Shown: positions 25,303 to 36,115, numbered from the stretch's first letter. The stretch is DNA of 64,000 nucleotides from Cenococcum geophilum 1.58 (GCA_001692895.1 KV748186.1:2037785-2101784); one strand, 5' to 3'. The notes: generated by a model from the letters alone, not told the origin. Translations and numbers: made by a program.

Positions 25303-26450
25303 TTATCTCATAAATCAGACGCTCCGTAGTAGAATTTTAGCCGAATTCAGTTAGATTAGCACGTGCATAGTTACGGGGCAGGTAGGGTAGAAAATTACTT
25401 ATATCTGCTCCTTATATTTTAAAATTCTAAAACGGAGCGTCTGAGAGCTTATGGGCGTCGCTTTGGTGTAAAATAAATGTTTTAAGAATTAATTTTTATC
25501 GCTTTTTGTAGACTATCCCTTGCACCGATAATAACGTCCTATAAAATGTGGCCCGTGCGCACCAATTATATATGGGCGGTAAGTCGTTCTACCGTATTAC
25601 CAGGACTGCGAAAATACGCGAGATGCCCGTATCTACCCCAAATTTATATACGCACGCATGAATGCACCTATTACCACTATATCTCCCCTATATACTCCTT
25701 AAAATAATAACTAAATTAATTACTATAAGCCGTATAAGTGCATTTATGCGTACGCATACATGCACTTATACGGCTTATAGTAATTAATTTAGTTGTTATT
25801 TTAAGGAGTATATAGGGGAGATATAGTGGTAATAGGTGCATTTATGCGTGCGCATATAAATTTAGGGTAGGTGCGGGCATCTTACGTGTTTTTGCAGTCC
25901 TAGTAATACGGCAAAACGACTTACCGCCTATATATAATTGGTGCGCACGGGCCACATTTTATAGGACGTTATTATTGGTGCAAGGGATAGCCCAACCACG
26001 ATAGTTATAGTAGGTTTGTTTAATGTATTAGAATCTCTAAGTAATTATCTCCCTCCCTAGATATATTAGAGCCCTATATTTGTTGTATTAAGGCACGAGA
26101 TACAGCGTTGCAGACGGGGAGTTAAATTTTAAAAGGAATCTTCGTAAATTTTAGACCGATCACCTATATCTAACTTTTGATATAATATAGCTACGATATA
26201 GCTACTATGTAGAGGAGATAGAGAAAACGGAGAGCTTATACCTCGTAGTATTTTTAAAGTAATTAGACGTGGGGAAGGTAGTAAGGTTTGGCAGTGATTT
26301 GGTAGTGTAGCAAGTTTGGTGGTTGATTTTGCGACCATAACGCTCTCAGACCCTCGGTGGAGAATTCGTTGGTTAATAAGGAGCAGTATGCCCGCACGTG
26401 CGCGTAGTGCACGTACCAACGGTCCACCGGGGGTCTGATTTATGAGATAA
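25303..26450. mobile_element. Non-autonomous TIR element with 8-bp target duplication (hAT-like), 1148 bp
   Basis: The perfect 18-bp inverted ends TTATCTCATAAATCAGAC (25303-25320) and its complement (26433-26450) are flanked by the 8-bp direct repeat CTTAGACC (25295-25302 and 26451-26458). An 8-bp target duplication fits hAT-type (or P-type) transposition. No transposase is encoded. A second inner inverted pair, CAGACGCTCCGT (25317-25328) and its complement (25432-25443), lies at its left end. A 472-bp fold-back element is nested within it. The right end lies about 280 bp before the argininosuccinate lyase start. Confidence 0.8.
25516..25987. mobile_element. TA-flanked fold-back MITE (472 bp) nested in the hAT-like element
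   Basis: The two arms of about 230 bp are near-perfect inverted copies around a centre near 25751 (TGCGTACGCA). The ends begin TCCCTTGCACC and are flanked by TA (25514-25515 and 25988-25989), as in Tc1/mariner-type MITEs. The arms differ only at scattered C/T and G/A positions. It could form a very long hairpin. Confidence 0.88.
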
Positions 26451-26732
26451 CTTAGACCTTCATTATCCAAGCTTATGTTATCTACCCGTGATGCAATAAA
26501 CACGTGATAATAACGTCTGGGAACCAGCCTTACTAGGTGCCGCAATACGTTACGATACTTCGACCTGGATCACATGCGGCATCGCAAATTTTTCCAAAAA
26601 TTTCCCAGTCCTTTAACTACCCTATATGTAGATTTATCTGCGGACCATTGGATCTCTTTACTATCATCTCCAACTTCCTACTAGATTCCAATCAACTTCT
26701 CCCCCATATTTTAACTCCTTAAAATCTCCAGA

Positions 26733-28361
26733 ATGGCTCAACCGGCCAAAAATGAGAACCCGATTCGGCTATGGGGTGGCAGGTTCACAGGAGAAATGGA
26801 CCCCCTGATGAACCAATACAACGAAAGCTTGTCACTCGATCGCATCTTCTATGCCCAGGACATCAAAGGCTCAATAGCCTACGCCAGGGCAAACGTTAAG
26901 ACCGGCATTCTCACCCAGGAGGAGTTTGAGAAGCTTGAGGAGGGACTTAAGAAAGTTCTCCAGGAGTGGGACGAGGGCAAGTTCCAGCCAGCACCCGGAG
27001 ATGAAGGTGAGCAAGCTCCGGTACACATCCATTTGTACTTCCGCCTTGTTGGTACTTATCCAAATGCCACTCAAGTGGCGCCTCGATATATTAAACCAGT
27101 TGGCGGGGTACCAAGTGGGCTCTAATGTTATCAAAATTCCCTTTCCAGAGATCAGCTGCTAAGTGTACCCTTATACATTCACACTGCAAACGAGCGCCGC
27201 CTAGGCGAAGTTATCGGAACAAACGTAGCGGGAAAGCTACATACAGGCCGCAGCCGCAACGACCAAATAGCGACCGACATGCGCATGTGGCTCCGTGATG
27301 AGCTGGATCTGATTGAGGAGCACCTTGTCGATCTCCTTAAGGTCATTGCCCAACGTGCCAAGCAGGATATCGACTACATTATGCCGAGCTACACGCATCT
27401 TCAAAGGGCACAACCTATCCGATGGAGCCACTGGCTTCTCAGCTATGCCATAGCATTCCAATCCGACCTCGAGCGCCTGCGGTTCACGAAGAAGAACATC
27501 AACAAACTCCCTCTTGGCAGCGGTGCCGTTGCTGGCAATGCCTTTGGCATTGATAGGATGCAGATGGCGAAAGAACTAGGCTTCGAGGGTCTCATTATGA
27601 ATAGCATGTCCGCGGTCGGAGACCGAGACTTCGTCGTCGAGATGCTACAATGCGCCTCCACTATCGGCAGTCACCTATCGCGCTGGTCGGAGGACCTTAT
27701 CATCTACAGCACCTTGGAATTCAGTTACGTTAAGCTGGCAGACGCATATACCACTGGTAGCTCCTTGATGCCACAGAAGAAGAACAGCGACTCCCTTGAG
27801 CTCCTGCGTGGCAAGTCTGGGAGAATATTTGGAGCAATGACTGGCTTGATGATGAGCATCAAAGGTATCCCATCCACGTATAACAAAGACCTGCAGGAGA
27901 GCGTGCAGCCGATGTTGGATACTGTCAAGACCTTGAGGGACGGTCTCCAGATTGCGGCGAGGTTGCTGGCCACGGCGACGGTTTATCCAGATAAGATGCG
28001 TGCTGCACTGAGCCCAGACATGCTGGCAACAGATCTTGCTGAGTATCTGGTCAGGAAGGGTAAGCTGGTTCTATACATTAGATCTTTTATAACCTCTCTT
28101 GCTAATCTCAGCGCAGGTGTACCATTCCGTGAGACGCACCACTTGGCGGGCAAGATGGTCGCACTTGCCGAAGATGAGAATAAAGGGATGGACGAACTCA
28201 CTATCGAGCAGTTTCAAGGTATTGACAAGAGGTTTGGCGACGACGTGCTAAGCGTGTTCGACTACGAGCGCTCTGTGGAGCTGAAGGATGCCACCGGCGG
28301 GACCAGCCGCCGTGCGGTCTTGGAGCAGCTGGAAGCACTAAAGAAGACACTGGGGGGTTGA
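26733..28361 (+). CDS. ARG4: Argininosuccinate lyase
   Basis: It cleaves argininosuccinate to arginine and fumarate, the last step of arginine synthesis. The model is join(26733..27006, 27151..28059, 28117..28361), 475 residues. Visible family marks are the N-terminal LWGGRF motif, the substrate-binding GRSRNDQ (about 122-128), THLQRAQP with the catalytic His region (about 173-180), and the fumarase/lyase signature GSSLMPQKKNSD (about 294-305). Intron 2 (28060-28116) is 57 nt with a GCTAAT branch site and is a multiple of three, so reading through it stays open. Intron 1 (27007-27150) has a clear GTGAGC donor, but the only acceptor keeping frame leaves about eight extra residues (QLLSVPLY) just before the conserved IHTANERRL block. 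The fungal enzyme usually has about 465-470 residues. Identity is firm; only this exon edge is uncertain. Confidence 0.97.
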
Positions 28362-28681
28362 TATTTTCTATTACTTGGATTGACGCGAAGCATTCATAAC
28401 GCCACCAAATTATTATATTTTTGTTCCCAACGCCGCGAGCTGCATGTTACGATACGTCATAAGAAGGCCTCGCTGCCCCGGTGACGTGGCGTTACACAAC
28501 CAGGCCAAACGCTTGCATCTACCTGCACGCCTATAAATGTAATTTGACGGCTGATTCCAATGCCCAAACTCGCCCTCCAAGTGCTCGGACCACGCGTTTC
28601 TGCGCCTATCAGACCCCCCCATTTTCTATCGCTTCGAAGCCTGCTTGCTAGCGCGCTTTGGCTTGGGAGTCTCCGCAGGCC
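28362..28681. other. Convergent intergenic spacer
   Basis: This is the 3' flank shared by the lyase gene (+) and the next gene (-). No RNA gene or repeat was recognised. Confidence 0.5.
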
Positions 28682-29704
28682 TCACTGCCTACTTGCCGTC
28701 GCCGTCGCTTCTCTAGCTCTGAATTCTTCAAGATACCTGTCTGTCTTCAATTGCTTTGAGTTCACTCGCATAGGGACAATTCCTGGGATATCTTCTTGAA
28801 CGTAATAGGCCTCCCAAGCCTCACTGTCAAGTTCTGGACCACCATCCCCATTATACCTCAGACCATTAGGGCACTTGTCCCTGCCGTACCAGTAAGCTTG
28901 TTTTCGGAGAAATTCCCCAGTCGATGCTCCTTTGTAGCTTGTTGAATGCTCTTGGAACTGTGCCTTCCGAATCTTATCTGTCTCTAATATCTTACGATAC
29001 TAATCGGATTTTCTTAGAGCTTCGAATTTGGCATCGCGAATGTCCTGGGCCATGGCTGATTTAGTAGCTCGACCTTTTGTTAGCCTGAACCATCCAGAGG
29101 CTTTATGTGTATCTCGACCCCTCTTGAGTGTTGGCCATCCCGCGGCTCTCTGAGTAGCCCGGTCCCGTTCGAGTTCTTCGAATCCACCGGCTCTACGGAT
29201 AGCAAGACTGTTTCGGCGATGGAGGTCTCCAGCGGCTTCTTGGGAAGCGCGACCCTTTGCCCCGATTGCTATTACCATCTCATGAAGGACACTTGTGTTA
29301 TTTTCCTTGGCCTTTTGGATTTCCTTTGGTGAGAGTCCTAGGAAACATGAGAACAGAATTTCTACGGTTCCCGCAGGGAAAATCTCTCCGGTTTTCTTCT
29401 CCCTTCCACGATAGACAAACAGCCTCACCAGGTGATCCCGTATCGGCCCGTGGTCATGCTGCTGCAAGGATATCCGCACAAAATAGCTGACATCCAATGA
29501 GCCTAAACCAGAAAGTTCGTAGAAGGCGTTCCGGATCGGATCATTGTAGATACTAGTGAACATTGGGTGGGGATAAAAGAATCGAGAAGGGTGGAAAGCA
29601 TAGAAAATCAAATTGCTGATTTCCATGCTTGCCTTGTCCCGGACAACCGTGAAGGAAGGCTTTTGGTGCCACACGTTCTTCTGACCGAAAACGCAATAAT
29701 ACAC
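28682..29704 (-). CDS. Unknown protein with 15-residue tandem repeats; frame interrupted by one TAG
   Basis: I do not recognise the family. The frame is open from just after a TGA near 29707. The first ATG is at 29626, unless a 5' exon exists. The N-terminal half looks globular. The second half carries five consecutive 15-residue units (about 29015-29240) of the type A-A-G-[WF]-x-x-L-x-[RK]-G-R-x-T-x-[RKS], strongly basic. At 29000-29002 a TAG interrupts the frame, yet the same frame stays open for 105 more codons to a TGA at 28682-28684, with normal composition (motifs QAYWYGRDKCPNG and DIPGIVPMRVN). Either this gene is newly broken (CAG to TAG would suffice), or a 90-nt intron with a weak GTCGAG donor removes the stop. 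The composition on both sides suggests a real host gene. Confidence 0.5.
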
Positions 29705-30332
29705 TGTTCATAACTCTTTCCTTTAACGGGCACTTTAGGAGGAACAAATCCCCAGTAAAAACCCCTTCTGCGATACACATGTCCGGTTGTCGACTGAGTG
29801 ACGGTTACTTTCGGCTACTGTCGGCCTGGCGTCGATCTAGATCAGGGGTGTCTTGGCAGCTGATCTTGATTGTATATATAGAGGCTCAAGAGCCGCTCTC
29901 AATGAACCAGAGTTCTCATTCCGAATCGTCCCGTCAACACTAGTTCCTGATTCCTCTTTTCGTGCCCACCGGACTGAAGATAATCTCCGAAATTAATGCT
30001 TCTTTGGAATAGGACCCAGGGCTCTATTTGCATCTCCGTGGGTTGCTAAACTTATACTGAAATGTCGCTAGCCTCCGCCGGAGAGCTAATTGAGTCATCC
30101 GTTCAGTACCCGCACCAGTTATACATAGCATAGCTACATTTTTTTGACGCACTGACCTGGTTAATTCGAGAATTTCTTGCGGATATTTTCATTCTCCTTG
30201 GGCTTTGTCGCAGCTCGGAGAAATAGCCTTAGCGCGCGGCCTCACGGAGGTGAAGGTAGTGCCTCGCCGCAGTCGGGAGACTACTCAGGTTCCCCGAATT
30301 GGAATGAGAGTCGATCCCTAAGCAACCATATG
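29705..30332. other. Intergenic spacer
   Basis: This presumably holds the promoter of the 15-residue-repeat gene and the 3' flank of the DUF3433 gene. No other feature was recognised. Confidence 0.5.
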
Positions 30333-32519
30333 CTATGGTTGCGAAGGAATCAACTGAACAATTTTCTTTTTGCTTTCCTCAAAATAATATCGTTGCTCGT
30401 CGAGCTTGCCTTCCTTCTTCAGCACCGCCTCTGTCGTCTTCCCGTTAAAGTCGGCTTTCAGCGCGATACTTTCAATCATAGTGTTCACATCGCTTTTATG
30501 CAGAATCCCAGCCATGCTAAGCAACCCCGCGGGCTCTTCGTACAGGATTGACTCCTGACGTGCGTAATAGAAGAGAAATATATTCAAGAGAGCAACCGTG
30601 CCAAGTACACCCAAGATAACATACGCAACAGGCGATACCACAATCAGTCGTATCTCATCCGTCGAGTAGATTCCGGTGCTATTCAGCGGGGAACTTGCTG
30701 GTTTAAAAAGAACTGTACTGGCGAATACAGCAAATGTTGTATTGAACAGCATTTGGGCAGCGGATGCCATGGCTTCCGGGTGTAGAGGTGACACTGGGTT
30801 AATCTTGCTTGCAATTCTGTATGCATATCGCCCAAACTCATTGGCATCCATATTGCTCGCTGGCTCGACACAATTAGGCTCGAGGATCCCTGTTTCAAAG
30901 AATGACCACAAACTCTCTGGCCTGAATTCGGAAGTGCCTGATGGGTATGGGGTGAAGGACCTCAAGAGTGGTGCTGATAAGGAGTCAAGTGTCGCGACCA
31001 ATGTACCTGGAGTGACCCAGTATGAGGGAATACATGAGATTAGGCTGAAATTGGTTAGGCTGCCCGATTCTTTCATGTACAGTCCAGTCATGATGCTAAA
31101 ACGGCTCCAACCAGCGTCCGCGCTACATACTACGGTCGGCCAGATCCTCAGAATGATTTCCGTATGATCCGAGTTAACTGCTAGATAAATAGCATTTGAG
31201 ATCGAACAGCCACGGTCGTCTGCGGTTATGGTAATGAAGAAAGCCGGGATACCAGTATCACCTGGTGTGAGAATAGTCTTTCGGTATTGTGATTCGGGAA
31301 TCGTTATGCAGTCAGCACGAGCCGAATATGCTGTAGTCTCCAGCGTTGCATTGCCCTCTCCAATATTCACTTGAGGAGTGAATTTTGGAAACGCATACTC
31401 GCCATCGGTCCACGGCAGGCGACCCGCATCTTGAATACGCATTACAGCAGCAGCGTTCATAGGAAGACGCAAATCTGGGACATTGGGAAATTTTTCTAGA
31501 ATATTCGAATTAAAGACAGTTTCGAAATGCAACGGAAACGTAGTATTTGATGTAAAAGAAGAAGTGGTGAAAAGGAATGATGTTAGCGGTACGATGAAAA
31601 GGGTCAGAACTACTGAGGAGAGCATGCATGCAGCCAAGAGGAGATGCTTATTCTGGATGGCTGCTATCCAGCCGTGAAAAAACGACTCGGCTTTGTAATC
31701 TAACATAATCGTAGACCGCGGAGGTCGCCCTCCTTCCTTTTTCAGGTCTACATAGGGCTGTCTGTCTGCGAAAGCCATGACTGTCGACTCCCACATTGTT
31801 CGGTATATTGTCATGATAAAGGCAGGGAATGCAGTATACAGAATGCCTTGTTCCCAGAGAGCTTTCTCTAGCGCTGGATGAGCGGCTAAGAATGCTGGGG
31901 CCTTGCCCTGCCGGACGAATCCCGATCTCCTTCTAGAGACAACTTCAAGAGCAGCTATAACAGCAATGAATGATATGACTATGCATAGCAATATTGATAA
32001 CCAGCGCCATTGAATTTTGCTGGATCTCCATTCTTTCCACAGATTTTGAGCCGCTGGGGGTGTTGGCTGGGATTGGAGATTCGTGCTTGTTTGAGATGGC
32101 CTTATTCGGTTTGGCTGCCCTTCATTTTCTATTGCTGGTGGAGGAGCGGTAGATAGAGGAGGCGAAGCAACAGGCGGCGAAGCAACAGGCGGCGTAACTG
32201 GTATCAGCTCGATGCCCGGATTTGACGCTGTTGGTTGAGTTCTTAGCAGTGGGGCAGAACTTTCGAATGATGCCACGGAACCATTTGAAACGCCATCGGT
32301 AGTGCTGATCGAGAGGTAATTTGGGTTGGAGCTCCCCGACGGCTGCAGCGGCGTTCTTGCAGAAGGCTGGGGTGTTACTGGTGGGGATAAGCCATAAGAT
32401 CCTGAATTGGAACTATTTCGCCTCAATCCATTAGGATCATTGTGAGCCATTTCGAATCTCAAAAGCCTGACCAACGTGAAAACTCGGGAAAGCGGTATTT
32501 CAGAGACCAGCAGTGACAT
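30333..32519 (-). CDS. DUF3433-type fungal membrane protein
   Basis: This is a single open frame of 728 residues; an internal ATG at 32450 (MAHNDPNG) may be the true start. The N-terminus (about 1-165) is Ser/Pro-rich and probably disordered, with a duplicated PPVAS unit. A membrane segment lies at about 173-193 (WLSILLCIVISFIAVIAALEV), followed by a short loop and a weak hydrophobic segment (226-242). A basic linker leads to a second strong segment (about 292-317). A large presumably extracellular domain with several Cys and N-x-S/T sites follows, then a C-terminal segment (about 627-652) and a cytosolic tail. This layout matches the fungal DUF3433 family, whose function is unknown. The gene has no visible intron and ends 648 bp upstream of the previous gene's open frame. 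Confidence 0.75.
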   Translation of the reverse strand: MSLLVSEIPLSRVFTLVRLLRFEMAHNDPNGLRRNSSNSGSYGLSPPVTPQPSARTPLQPSGSSNPNYLSISTTDGVSNGSVASFESSAPLLRTQPTASNPGIELIPVTPPVASPPVASPPLSTAPPPAIENEGQPNRIRPSQTSTNLQSQPTPPAAQNLWKEWRSSKIQWRWLSILLCIVISFIAVIAALEVVSRRRSGFVRQGKAPAFLAAHPALEKALWEQGILYTAFPAFIMTIYRTMWESTVMAFADRQPYVDLKKEGGRPPRSTIMLDYKAESFFHGWIAAIQNKHLLLAACMLSSVVLTLFIVPLTSFLFTTSSFTSNTTFPLHFETVFNSNILEKFPNVPDLRLPMNAAAVMRIQDAGRLPWTDGEYAFPKFTPQVNIGEGNATLETTAYSARADCITIPESQYRKTILTPGDTGIPAFFITITADDRGCSISNAIYLAVNSDHTEIILRIWPTVVCSADAGWSRFSIMTGLYMKESGSLTNFSLISCIPSYWVTPGTLVATLDSLSAPLLRSFTPYPSGTSEFRPESLWSFFETGILEPNCVEPASNMDANEFGRYAYRIASKINPVSPLHPEAMASAAQMLFNTTFAVFASTVLFKPASSPLNSTGIYSTDEIRLIVVSPVAYVILGVLGTVALLNIFLFYYARQESILYEEPAGLLSMAGILHKSDVNTMIESIALKADFNGKTTEAVLKKEGKLDEQRYYFEESKKKIVQLIPSQP

Positions 32520-32996
32520 ATCCAGGCAGACGCATTAATAACTCTTAGATTTGTGGCCTTAGGGTCCCAGGCAGCCTTGGCGACATTCCCGTGGGTCGGC
32601 ATCAAATTGAGGAGAAGGCGTTGGATTTTGCTTTCCACGGTGGGGTCATAATGGGGCATTGCATCCGGTGAAAACGCCTTACGAATGGGAGTGCTGGGAA
32701 GGGACGTGAAGGAAAGGTCGCCGTTTTGAGCGCGGTGCAGGACCAGTCGAATCACCCGGTTCTGGCCCTGGGTGTAAGCCAATGAACCTTCTGTTTTGTT
32801 TGCGTAGCCTATTGCCCAGCATGCCCAGATGTCTCAGCCAAGGCAGTGCATCGCTTCAGCATTGCAAAAGAATTTGCGGGTTTCGATAAGAAGCAGCCTT
32901 GGTATACGTGAGTAGATGGGAAGATCATAAAACTTGACCCTATCTTTCCCCTTACTAGGTGATTGAGAAGGCATCTCGCTCAAGAGTATTTTTACG

Positions 32997-34017
32997 ATGA
33001 TATCTTTTCGCGTGTATCTTTTGTTACTCACCACTCTCTGTACTGTCGCGAAGGCGGGATTCGTCCCCCCGGCTGAATGGTGTCTCCCGTCGGCCCACCT
33101 GAAGGAGCTTTCAGGATGCATTGCGATGACTGACAAGGAGGATGAATGTGGAGGAAAGAGCTCAGACGAGGAGAAGCTCGATTGCTATTGCACCCAGGAG
33201 ATGCTCTCCTCATTCTACGAGTAAACTGCCTTCTCCTATCAGTTCAGCCTCGTCTTGTTCTCAGATCGTGGAGCAACAGAAATGACAGCTGAAAGATGCT
33301 TCGATTTGTGCAAAGAGAAAAATAGGCTGACTTCTTCCCTCAGCTGTGAAAAGGACGTAAGGCAATGTCTCGAAACCCACATGTTCGACCCTCAGTTCGA
33401 CAACAAGATCAGGCAGTGGCACTCGACCTGCGACCAACGCATCAGCTCTTCTATGACTACGCCTGCCCTTCCTACAATTACAGCATCATATGATTTCGGG
33501 GCCTGCGCTCGGTTACAGAAAAGTTGCATCAGCGGTGATTATGAGACCAATAAATGCTCGCTGAAATATATGCCCACTTCCAGCTTATCATATGCATCAT
33601 GCGTATGTCAGCCTCCCGTATATTCGCTTTTTTCCGAGTGCCAGTACAACGGGAATATATCTTGCAAGCGAACGACTGCTGCTGAGTCGAACATCGTAGG
33701 GTACGCTGTTTGCTCATATTTTTGGACCGGTTCGGTGAGTCAGCCCGTTAAAAGAGAGGGTTTTAACAACTCAGCTGACGTACTATCCACAGGAAACCCT
33801 TTCATCTATTGATCTCACTTCTTTCTTAGGCATAACTGGGCAGTCAAATATGCAACCACTCACAAGGTCACCACAAAAGATGATTAATATACCAGGAGTG
33901 AATGATGGTTCGTGGACTACGATGATCAAACCCGCACCTCCCGGCACGACCATGACCGCAGCAAAAACGGCAAGGGTCCATGTAGATGGCGGTGGCCTTA
34001 ACAATGAGTTGAGATAA
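32997..34017 (+). CDS. Secreted cysteine-rich protein (three exons)
   Basis: The model is join(32997..33220, 33344..33734, 33844..34017), 262 residues. A clear signal peptide (MISFRVYLLLLTTLCTVAKA) opens the protein. A Cys-patterned domain follows: a CYCTQ motif at the end of exon 1, then after the intron CEKDVRQC and a QWHSTC motif, then six or more further Cys. Intron 1 has a GTAAAC donor and a CTGAC branch site just before the TTCTTCCCTCAG acceptor. Nearer AGs either break the frame or insert residues in the middle of the Cys motif. Intron 2 has a GTGAGT donor; the acceptor TTAG at 33829 gives a stop at once, and the CAG at 33843 keeps the frame open to 34017. Without intron 2 the protein would end at 33812. 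Such proteins are secreted and of unknown role, often discussed as effector candidates. It is divergent from the DUF3433 gene, sharing about 480 bp. Confidence 0.7.
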
Positions 34018-34810
34018 GTAGTGGCTCTGCGGGCATGATGTAATAAACCAGCGCAAACACATCGCGCTTTTTCGAAATTGTTTACATGAGCCCTTTAACC
34101 TAGCGCCGATAGTTAGCCAGGATGTTTAAACAATGGAGAATTGAAGAATTTGTTTTCGATAGATGATACCATGCTTCTCAGCGATCTTGACCTTGGGAAT
34201 GTCTCAACAGCGGCGGCATATGTTTGAACGCGGGGTAATGAGAGAATCCGCCTGGATGGCTAATATTAGTCAACCAATCTCACTAAAACCAAGAACGGGC
34301 TCTGATACGTAGGGCTAAAGAGAGGCTCCAGGTTTGGAGTTCGTCACCAGCCAAAACCCTCGGCTCTGAAGGTTCGCGGCATGGTGCAGGGTCATCTTCC
34401 GGCCTAGGGAATGGAAACTTTTGCGAATGCTAGTAAATAAATCTGTTACTAAGCCTGAAGACCTTCCTCTCGCCTAACCAACGGTATGAGAGCGTTTCCT
34501 TAAGAGAAAGTCCAGGGATGCTTGACCGGAACCTGTTGAGTTGTGTTGTTGCATTTGGGTCGAGCTTGCTTCATTTTAGCACAGTGCAACAATCTCCTAC
34601 ATATGCAGCGGCTACAGAAACCTCATATTACTGTTGCTCTAAGGATTTGAGGTTGATAGAATTTTTATACCGATTCTTGCCTAGCCTCTAGTCATAGATC
34701 TTACAAACTCACATCGTCCTCCCAAAGCAGACAACCTTGCGCCCTTCAGATTGTAGAATTTCACGCACTCATCCATGGCCATTCAACAATTATCTACATG
34801 TCTCCATCCC
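34018..34810. other. Intergenic spacer, convergent
   Basis: Nothing coding was recognised between the secreted-protein gene (+) and the 2EXR-like gene (-). Confidence 0.5.
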
Positions 34811-36115
34811 TTACTGCCTCCATCTCATCAAAACCTCTAGCTCATCCCCTATCTGCTCCCCACCTGTCTCCTCAGCCGTCCACTTCACAAGCCTTAGATT
34901 CACATCCACATCCTCAGGTCTTAACTCCACTCCTCTCTCTACTAACCCGGCTAGCACGGCTTTGAAAGCTTCGCGCTCTCCCTCCGTCCCGTCATCACTA
35001 CTCCAGAATCCATTCTTCTCTATCTTAGCTAGATCATCAGTCGGCTCGAGCGAGGCCCAGATATCATACGGCATATAGCGGATACAGAGCTCCTGTAATG
35101 TAGATGGCTCCTTGAGCAGCATAAGCACACCATGTATGCACATCCTGACCCAGTAGTTGATGTCGGGTGGAATTGCAGACGCTTCGGAAGCCCGGCGCTG
35201 GAAACGAGACTGCCAGCGTGCACTCCATTGAGAGAGGAAGTAGAGCGGAAGCGTTATTTTGGTGAGATTCAACGGAGCTGTGGAAAGAAAGTTGAACAAC
35301 GGCTTAATTTCGGTGTGCTCAAGCCGAGAAAGCGCTTCGTAGGCGCTCCAACGGTGGTTATCGAAAGCATATGGGTAGCTAGAGGGATCGGCGAGGGGAT
35401 CGGTGAAGGGGGTGTCTGAGAAGTCGTTGACGAAGTCCTCGGAGAGGTCGTCTAAGAAAGGATAATGGGACGAGAAGCCAAAAGGGTCATTGGAGGATGA
35501 AGACACATTGGTATGGTCTTGTCCTTGCCATAAATATCTGCTAGCAGGGCCGTAGGTGTTGGAATCGGAGCCTCCGCAGTCTTCTGAGTCCCTAGAGTTT
35601 TCATAGTCTGGCATGTAGTCATAATCGCCCTCCTCGATCTGCGGCCTATAGTCCTGACGCCAGGGAGGTGTTCTACGTCGACGTGGAGGCGGTCTTCGTA
35701 ATGCTATTGGAAGAGTGACCCAATCTATTTCGACCCTCTTCAGCCAGGTGAACCATCTTTTGCCTTCTCCATTACCCCCGGCTAATATCCGACCGAGTAT
35801 TTCCTTGAGCACATATGGCCCACAGCTGAAGAAGACTGTGTGATTTTTGAAGAGCGCTTCAAGGGCTTCCGCTGCTATGGAACGGTTAAGCAGAATATAT
35901 CCATGGTGTAGAATGGCGAGAATGGAGGCAGGGGTTGCATTGAAGTGCTCAATATTGGGACGTTCAATCCGCAGAGCATGGGAGGGGCGATTATTTGGGA
36001 TGTTGAAGACATGGTTGTATATCTGATCGCGCAGTTCGCGGGGGAGGGCGAGGAAGGGTGAAGGTGATATAGAGGGAGGCGGAGATTGGGCTTCCAGTAA
36101 GACTTCCGGAGACAT
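34811..36115 (-). CDS. 2EXR/F-box-like domain protein
   Basis: This is a single-exon frame of 434 residues. Near the N-terminus (about 21-37) it has FLALPRELRDQIYNHVF, the signature start of the fungal 2EXR / F-box-like family (LPxELRxxIY). The next about 100 residues look like the rest of that fold. A low-complexity stretch follows: Arg/Pro-rich at about 138-150, then Asp/Ser/Tyr-rich to about 250. The C-terminal part is a mixed globular region. Members of this family are numerous in filamentous fungi and their roles are mostly unknown; the F-box relation would suggest a protein-protein adaptor, but this is inference. The start ATG at 36115 gives the full motif. Confidence 0.75.
   Translation of the reverse strand: MSPEVLLEAQSPPPSISPSPFLALPRELRDQIYNHVFNIPNNRPSHALRIERPNIEHFNATPASILAILHHGYILLNRSIAAEALEALFKNHTVFFSCGPYVLKEILGRILAGGNGEGKRWFTWLKRVEIDWVTLPIALRRPPPRRRRTPPWRQDYRPQIEEGDYDYMPDYENSRDSEDCGGSDSNTYGPASRYLWQGQDHTNVSSSSNDPFGFSSHYPFLDDLSEDFVNDFSDTPFTDPLADPSSYPYAFDNHRWSAYEALSRLEHTEIKPLFNFLSTAPLNLTKITLPLYFLSQWSARWQSRFQRRASEASAIPPDINYWVRMCIHGVLMLLKEPSTLQELCIRYMPYDIWASLEPTDDLAKIEKNGFWSSDDGTEGEREAFKAVLAGLVERGVELRPEDVDVNLRLVKWTAEETGGEQIGDELEVLMRWRQ

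Noticed and set aside
26129-26545. Minus-strand frame of 138 codons upstream of the lyase gene
   Set aside because: It lies mostly inside the hAT-like element, crosses its end and target duplication, and shows no family likeness.
32459-33136. Two minus-strand frames between the DUF3433 gene and the secreted-protein gene
   Set aside because: One overlaps the DUF3433 start in another frame, the other is antisense to the signal-peptide exon; no family likeness.
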